This document shows positions 58,920-64,000 of a stretch of DNA of 64,000 bases, piece by piece (positions within the stretch are counted from its first letter, which is position 1; each line of letters begins with the position of its first letter). A program made the position numbers and the translations under genes. The notes beneath the pieces were generated by a model. The model was given only the letters and a program-made list of their open reading frames with translations. It made no database searches and had not been told where the DNA came from. The stretch is from Clostridium_AW sp040797845 (GTDB lineage Bacteria > Bacillota > Clostridia > Clostridiales > Clostridiaceae). The stretch covers positions 186,001-250,000 of the forward strand of contig JBFNFA010000005.1 in assembly GCA_040797845.1 (NCBI GenBank), given 5' to 3'.

Positions 58920-59768
58920 ATGTTTAAGATAGGAGAGTTTTCAAAGCTCACACAGGTTTCTGTAAGGATGTTGCGATATTATGATGAGACAGGCCTTTTG
59001 AAACCTGCTGAAGTTAATAAATATACGGGATACCGTATGTATTCTGTAGAACAAATTGAGACTTTAAATAAAATATTATTCTTACGTGATACTGGATTTA
59101 GTGTTACAGAAATTTATGATGCTCTTAGTAATTGGGATAATAATTTTATTAAAGCACAACTTAAAATAAAGGAACAAGAAATCCAAGACACTATAAATAT
59201 AGAACAGCAGCGCCTAGCGAAGATAAGAACTGCTATGAATGATATAAATAAGAAGCAAATAGAAATTCATTGTAATGTAACGTTAAAAGCCATTCCAAGC
59301 TATGAAGTGCTCTCTTTGCGAAAGATTATTCCGGATTATTTTTATGAAGGGCAGCTATGGAAGGAAATATATGATTATATTAAAACTGAAAAACTAAACA
59401 TTTCAGAAAACAACGATACCTTTGCTATTTATCATGACGTGGAATATAAGGATAAGGATGTTGACGTGGAAGTATGCATTATAGTAGAAGCAAAGGGTAC
59501 TAACGAGGAAAAAGATGTTAAAAAAGATGGCTTTATATTTCGTAAAACAGAACCACTTGAAAAGGTAGCTTGTTCAATGGTATATGGACCTTATGAAAAC
59601 ATATCCTCTGCCTATATGTGTTTTGTACACTGGCTAGAGGAAAATAGCCAATATAAAATGAGTGGCATCAATCGTCAGGTTTGTCACAAAGGCCCATGGA
59701 ATGAGGAAGATCCAAATAAATACCTTACTGAAATACAAATTCCTGTTGAATTAAAGAAAAATATATAA
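58920..59768 (+). CDS. MerR-family multidrug sensor with GyrI-like domain
   Basis: 282 residues. MerR HTH 1-70 (FKIGEFSKLTQVSVRMLRYYDETGLLKP; GYRMYSVEQIETLNKILFLRDTGFSV), a coiled-coil dimer helix (about 78-118, rich in Lys/Gln/Glu) and a GyrI/BmrR-type ligand domain (about 125-282; YEVLSLRKIIPDYFYEGQLWKEIYDYI, end NKYLTEIQIPVELKK). It should sense hydrophobic or cationic drugs. It lies ahead of the UvrA-like gene with its own-type operator between them. GGGGGAAG before the ATG. Confidence 0.92.
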   Translation: MFKIGEFSKLTQVSVRMLRYYDETGLLKPAEVNKYTGYRMYSVEQIETLNKILFLRDTGFSVTEIYDALSNWDNNFIKAQLKIKEQEIQDTINIEQQRLAKIRTAMNDINKKQIEIHCNVTLKAIPSYEVLSLRKIIPDYFYEGQLWKEIYDYIKTEKLNISENNDTFAIYHDVEYKDKDVDVEVCIIVEAKGTNEEKDVKKDGFIFRKTEPLEKVACSMVYGPYENISSAYMCFVHWLEENSQYKMSGINRQVCHKGPWNEEDPNKYLTEIQIPVELKKNI

Positions 59769-59774
59769 ATATAT

Positions 59775-59809
59775 AAATGGACTGATAGATTTTTTTAGTC
59801 CATTTTTTG
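59775..59809 (+). terminator. Terminator after the MerR gene
   Basis: AATGGACT and AGTCCATT pair around a T-rich loop, then TTTTG. It makes the UvrA-like gene depend on the next promoter. Confidence 0.75.
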
Positions 59810-59840
59810 TTGACTCTCACACGGTGTCAGGGTTTATTAT
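59810..59840 (+). promoter_or_regulatory. MerR-regulated promoter of the UvrA-like gene
   Basis: TTGACT (59810-59815), exactly 19 bp, TATTAT (59835-59840). In the spacer, ACTCTCACAC and GTGTCAGGGT flank one G as an inverted repeat (8 of 10 match). The over-long spacer with central dyad is the hallmark of promoters twisted open by ligand-bound MerR proteins. Confidence 0.82.
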
Positions 59841-59874
59841 CAGGTTAAAACCTATTAAGTAGGAGGCGTATTTA

Positions 59875-62800
59875 ATGGATAATAAAAATTACTATGATTT
59901 TTTCCCAATTGGCCAAGTGGAGATAGAAGATAATAAAAGTAAAATAGTGATCAATAAAGAATATGCAAAGGGACTTAAATTTTTATCCTTGTTTAGCCAT
60001 GCAATAATTATTTATTCAGCAAAAGCTAATGTACCTTTTTCCCACAAGGTTGTTAAAGTAATTAGTGCTGATGAAAAATCTGGCATAGTTTACTTTAATG
60101 AAAGTGCATATTTTTCAGAGGGGGATTTTGTTTATGATATTAAACCATACTTCCCTTGTGAGGATAGAGTAAAAGATTGCTCTGTATCAGAAGGGTTAAA
60201 TTCAGTTCAGCAGTGGAAAGTTGAGGATATAGAGGATAGAACAGTTAGAAAAGAAGAGGAAGGACATTTAGTACCCAGTGGAAAGGTAAGTTCTATAGGA
60301 AATATTAGAAAGATAAGAGGAGAGTTTTTTCTTGAGATATCTAATAACGCTGAAGAGTATTTTGAAAGACTTAAAGGTTATTCTCACATAAAGATTTTCT
60401 GGTGGTTCAATGGCTTTGATAAAAGTAAGTATAGAAGAATAACAGAGTGTGAGCCACCATATGAAAATGCACCCAGGACTGGAGTCTTTGCTTCACGGTC
60501 CCCAGTTCGCCCTAACCCTATAGCATTGACCACTGCACGAATTATTGACTTTGATAAAAAATTAGGAGGGATTAAAGTGAGCGCTTTAGATTGTTTTGAT
60601 AATACACCCCTTATTGAAATTTCACCTTATATCCCATCCAGTGATAGAGTTTTAGATTTTAAAGTACCAAAATGGCTATCCCATTGGCCAGAGTGGTTAG
60701 ATGATAGAGCAATAAATACTTCTGGAGATCAGATTTCTTTAAAGTCATCTAGCCTAGATATTATTAAGAAATACTCAAAAGCTAATAATAATAAAACTAT
60801 GAAGGTTGAGGATTTTTTTAAGAACAATGAAAATGAAAAAATTGAGCAGAGAAAAGGCATTGTGGTAAGAGGAGGGAGACAAAACAATTTAAAAAACATA
60901 GATGTTACAATTCCTTATAATAAGATCACTGTAATCACTGGTGTGAGTGGTAGTGGCAAGTCTAGCCTTGCATTTGACACCATATTTGCTGAAAGCCAAA
61001 GAAGATTTATGGATAGCCTTTCTATATCTGATTCCTCACGTTATGAGCAAATGGAAAAGCCTGATTTTGATATGATATGTGGGCTTCCTCCATCAATTTC
61101 AATATCCCAAAAGAATATTGGCCGCAATCCACGTTCTACAGTAGGGACAATTACAGATATATATGATTTTCTGCGTACGCTCTTTGCAACCATTGGGGTA
61201 AGACACTGCCCTGATTGTGGGAATGCAATTATTCCTTTAAGTGTAGATGAGATTACTCAAATATTATCAGAACTTCCTTTTGGTAAAGCAATTGAAATAA
61301 CACCATTTAAGGTTGAAAATCCCTCATATAAATATGTATTTACTGAAAAAATCGTTGAAGATGATACTTTGACAGCCTATGTAAAGAAATCATTAGAAAT
61401 AGGTAGTGGAGCAATATATGTAAGGATTGAGGATGAGGAGAGAATTTTATTCCAAACAACACAGATGTGCTATCATTGCAACCATATATTATTTGAATTA
61501 ACTCCATCCACATTCAGCTTTAATAATCCTGAAAGTATGTGTCCTGTTTGCAGTGGCCTTGGAGTTAAAATGGAAGTTGATCCTAATTTGATTGTGTCAC
61601 GCCCACATTTATCACTGCTCGATGGGGCTTCAAACTTTTGGAAAGACTTAAGGAAGTTTAGAGAGAAGCCCAATGCAAATTGGATGAAAGGTGAAATATT
61701 AGCATTGGCAGATGAAATGAAAATTGATTTAGAAAAACCATGGAGTGAGCTGCCAGATGATTTTCGTAGTCAAGCTATTTGGGGTTCTGATGGAAGAGAA
61801 GTTACCTTCAAATATAAAAATAGTAATGGGAGAAGTGGCAATATTACAAGACCAGTAGAAGGTGCGTATAATTCTCTGAAGCGTATTTTTTCTGAAAACA
61901 ATGGAGGGGCGGGAAAAAGAATTGCAGATGAGTTTATGAAGCAATCCAATTGTGATTGTTGCCATGGGGAACGACTTTCAAAAGAAGGAAGAATGGTAGA
62001 GATTGAAGGTATACGATTCCCACAGGCGGCTTCGATGACAATAAGTGAACTGAATAAATGGGTTGAAGAACTTCCAAGTATGTTATCAGATACCCAATTG
62101 GCCATAGCGGATTCCATACTAAAAGAGCTTCATAAAAGGCTATGTAGTTATACTAAAGTCGGCGTTTCTTATCTTACCCTTGACCGATCGGTGCCGACAC
62201 TGTCTGGTGGTGAATTGCAAAGATTAAGGCTTATAAAACAGTTAGGCAGTGGCATTACCAACATGCTTTATGTGCTGGATGAGCCTTCTACTGGCCTTCA
62301 TCCTAAAGACCATGAAAAACTTATAAAGATTATAAAAGAGCTTAGAGATTATGGAAATACGGTAATTGTTGTGGAGCATGATGCAGAAACTATGCTCATG
62401 GCAGATTATATTATAGATGTGGGGCCAAAAGCTGGTATTCATGGAGGAAAAATAGTAGCAGAAGGTACTCCATTACAAATCATGAAAAATCCTAATTCAG
62501 AAACAGGAAAATATCTTTCAGAGGAAAAGCAGGTAACCATAGAAAAATCAATACTTTCTAATGAATGTAACTGGATTAAGCTTAATGGTGTAAGGTGCAA
62601 CAACCTTAAAAATATAGATGTTTCCTTTCCTATTGGAGGGATTACTTGTGTAACAGGGGTCAGCGGTTCAGGAAAAAGCAGCCTTGTTTCTAAATCCTTG
62701 TATCCCGCTATTGAAAGTAGAATTAATGATAAAAAAGACCTACACAATATAAAAGAAGATTTTCACCAATATTGTGATTCACTATCAGGTGATGAGTATT

Positions 62801-63579
62801 TTGATAAAATTATTCATGTGAATCAAAGTCCTATTGGACGTACACCACGCTCAAATCCTGCCACTTATACTGGAGTTATGGATGAAATCAGGAACCTTTT
62901 TGTTTCTACGGAAGAGTCTAAGAAAAGAGGATATAAAGTAAATAAATTTAGCTTTAACAGCAAAGAAGGTGGATGCGAAGTATGCCATGGAGAAGGAAGG
63001 GTATGTACTCCCGTATCATTTATGGCGGACATATGGACACAATGTAATGTTTGTAAAGGAAAGAAATATAAAAAAGACACTCTTCAAGTAAAGTACAAAG
63101 GTAAAAATATATATGATGTCCTCCAAATGAATGTAAATGAAGCTTTGGACTTTTTTATAGATATACCAAAACTAAAACAGATTTTAAATACTTTATCTGA
63201 AGTAGGATTAGGGTATATAAAGTTAGGACAAAGTGCACTTTCACTATCTGGTGGTGAGGCACAAAGGATAAAATTGGCCAAAGAGCTCAGCAAAAATTCA
63301 AGTGGGAAAACTCTTTATATACTTGATGAACCCACAACGGGACTACATTTTTCTGATACCCAAAACCTTTTAATACTCCTTCAGAAAATAAGAGCTGCAG
63401 GAAACAGCATTATAATCATTGAGCACAATTTAGATGTAATTAGAAATTCTGATTGGATAATAGATCTAGGTCCAGAAGGAGGAAGTGAAGGAGGATATGT
63501 AATTGCACAAGGCACACCTGAAGAAGTAGCAAAGGTAAAGGAAAGTTATACAGGGAAGTTGCTTAAAAATATTTTATAA
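59875..63579 (+). CDS. TrmO-like domain fused to a UvrA-like ATPase
   Basis: 1234 residues. About 5-100 is a degenerate TrmO-like module (PIGQVEIEDNKSKIVINKEY). About 130-275 is a fuller TrmO (UPF0066/TsaA) domain with FASRSPVRPNPIALT (204-218) and ALDCFDNTPLIEISPY. About 330-1234 is UvrA-like: Walker A GVSGSGKSS near 355 and 927, signatures LSGGELQR near 776 and LSGGEAQR near 1123, Walker B YVLDEPSTGLHP and YILDEPTTGLHF, zinc-type pairs CPDC, CYHC/CPVC, CDCC, CEVC/CNVC. The UvrB-binding insert looks short, as in UvrA2/DrrC drug-resistance types. The reading frame is continuous. GTAGGAGGCG before the ATG. Confidence 0.9.
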   Translation: MDNKNYYDFFPIGQVEIEDNKSKIVINKEYAKGLKFLSLFSHAIIIYSAKANVPFSHKVVKVISADEKSGIVYFNESAYFSEGDFVYDIKPYFPCEDRVKDCSVSEGLNSVQQWKVEDIEDRTVRKEEEGHLVPSGKVSSIGNIRKIRGEFFLEISNNAEEYFERLKGYSHIKIFWWFNGFDKSKYRRITECEPPYENAPRTGVFASRSPVRPNPIALTTARIIDFDKKLGGIKVSALDCFDNTPLIEISPYIPSSDRVLDFKVPKWLSHWPEWLDDRAINTSGDQISLKSSSLDIIKKYSKANNNKTMKVEDFFKNNENEKIEQRKGIVVRGGRQNNLKNIDVTIPYNKITVITGVSGSGKSSLAFDTIFAESQRRFMDSLSISDSSRYEQMEKPDFDMICGLPPSISISQKNIGRNPRSTVGTITDIYDFLRTLFATIGVRHCPDCGNAIIPLSVDEITQILSELPFGKAIEITPFKVENPSYKYVFTEKIVEDDTLTAYVKKSLEIGSGAIYVRIEDEERILFQTTQMCYHCNHILFELTPSTFSFNNPESMCPVCSGLGVKMEVDPNLIVSRPHLSLLDGASNFWKDLRKFREKPNANWMKGEILALADEMKIDLEKPWSELPDDFRSQAIWGSDGREVTFKYKNSNGRSGNITRPVEGAYNSLKRIFSENNGGAGKRIADEFMKQSNCDCCHGERLSKEGRMVEIEGIRFPQAASMTISELNKWVEELPSMLSDTQLAIADSILKELHKRLCSYTKVGVSYLTLDRSVPTLSGGELQRLRLIKQLGSGITNMLYVLDEPSTGLHPKDHEKLIKIIKELRDYGNTVIVVEHDAETMLMADYIIDVGPKAGIHGGKIVAEGTPLQIMKNPNSETGKYLSEEKQVTIEKSILSNECNWIKLNGVRCNNLKNIDVSFPIGGITCVTGVSGSGKSSLVSKSLYPAIESRINDKKDLHNIKEDFHQYCDSLSGDEYFDKIIHVNQSPIGRTPRSNPATYTGVMDEIRNLFVSTEESKKRGYKVNKFSFNSKEGGCEVCHGEGRVCTPVSFMADIWTQCNVCKGKKYKKDTLQVKYKGKNIYDVLQMNVNEALDFFIDIPKLKQILNTLSEVGLGYIKLGQSALSLSGGEAQRIKLAKELSKNSSGKTLYILDEPTTGLHFSDTQNLLILLQKIRAAGNSIIIIEHNLDVIRNSDWIIDLGPEGGSEGGYVIAQGTPEEVAKVKESYTGKLLKNIL

Positions 63580-63659
63580 TGTTGGTATAAGATATCTTTT
63601 ATGGAATTTATGGTATTATTTAATAGAGGTAATTTATTTTTCATATTGGGGGAGATTTC

Positions 63660-64000
63660 ATGATAGATTCTATAGAAGGTTCATTTGGTTGGGTACTATT
63701 ATTAATTGCAATTGTTGGTGATTTTATTGTCCCATATATACTTGCAATCTTTTATAAAGGCTATAGCCATAAAACAATGGTAATGAGTGCATTAGGAAAT
63801 CCAAGTAGTCCTGTAAGAGGTTATTATAATATTTGGCTTATTTGTTTGGGAGTATTATTAAGCATATCTACGTTGACATTGTATACAAGCTACAGTAAGA
63901 CTTCAAAAGTATTAAGTGTCAGTGTAGTCACTTTAATAATTGCATTTGCAATTGGAGCGGGAATTTTATCAGGAATATTTAGCGTTAATGAAAGCAAAGA
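63660..64000 (+). CDS. DUF998-like membrane protein, 3' end outside window
   Basis: The frame starts at ATG 63660 with TTGGGGGAG upstream and stays open to the right edge (113 codons). Three hydrophobic segments and the block MVMSALGNPSSPVRGYYNIWL match the DUF998 family (SALGN..SPVR..N.WL). Function unknown. It follows the UvrA-like gene on the same strand after 80 bases, probably as a separate unit. Confidence 0.75.
   Translation, partial: MIDSIEGSFGWVLLLIAIVGDFIVPYILAIFYKGYSHKTMVMSALGNPSSPVRGYYNIWLICLGVLLSISTLTLYTSYSKTSKVLSVSVVTLIIAFAIGAGILSGIFSVNESK

Overview
The window is low-GC, gene-dense DNA from an anaerobic spore-former, most likely a Clostridium sensu stricto species. The support is AT-rich codon use, strong GGAGG ribosome sites, a forespore spoVA operon, a cysteine T-box, polyferredoxin-type redox genes and clostridial small families (DUF1657, DUF2089, YxeA, YmaF, CD1871A-like CXXC). 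There are no rRNA or tRNA genes, no CRISPR array, no intact insertion sequence and no prophage block. The window is a patchwork of short operons, many of them pairing a local regulator with a resistance or redox function.

Layout. 1-4.6 kb: the end of a NlpC/P60 cell-wall hydrolase, a large HMA/SafE/cupredoxin-like metal protein, a CPBP protease and an XRE regulator. 4.7-5.3 kb: a gap that holds an unlisted candidate type I toxin-antitoxin locus and two structured repeat elements. 5.5-7.8 kb: an extracytoplasmic redox group (TlpA-like lipoprotein, an unlisted 53-residue CXXC protein, a NapH-like polyferredoxin). 7.9-12.9 kb: a BceAB-type peptide-antibiotic ABC pump with YxeA and its BceRS two-component system; the same 23-bp operator and -10 spacing precede bceA and the tlpA-like gene. 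13-22.2 kb: DUF2089/SHOCT operon, AraC-GyrI, GNAT, and a TetR gene divergent from an ABC/FtsX exporter. 22.3-25.7 kb: a MerR relic, then a DUF1657-DUF421-spoVAC-spoVAD-spoVAE-DUF1657 operon. 25.9-31.6 kb: gamma carbonic anhydrase, lipoproteins, alpha/beta hydrolase, radical SAM protein, truncated MerR and VOC genes, with two copies of a structured leader or repeat. 31.8-36.3 kb: an HscC-type Hsp70, a membrane TPR protein with a degenerate J domain, and an M50-like fragment. 36.7-43 kb: mostly unrecognised proteins and a Vat/CatB-like acetyltransferase.

43.2-48.5 kb is the clearest pathway: a cysteine-specific T-box leader (specifier TGC) in front of a cystine-type ABC importer, mccB-like lyase, luxS and mccA-like synthase, which together import cystine and turn methionine-derived homocysteine into cysteine. 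48.4-49.6 kb is a MarR/flavodoxin divergent pair whose two promoters sit back to back in one palindrome. 49.7-56.3 kb is accessory: a cysteine-synthase relic, SUKH-3 immunity protein, amidase, a DJ-1/PfpI gene behind a putative leader-peptide attenuator, PadR/DUF2812, FosX, two GNATs and DUF1835. 56.5-58.7 kb carries DUF1259, YmaF and two duplicated low-complexity His/Met/Asp/Arg-rich proteins that look like surface or spore-coat components. 58.9-63.6 kb is the most unusual system: a MerR-GyrI drug sensor next to a 1234-residue protein fusing a TrmO-like domain to a complete UvrA-like ATPase, with a MerR-type 19-bp-spacer promoter between them.

All of this is read from sequence. Family names are from recognised motifs, not from searches.
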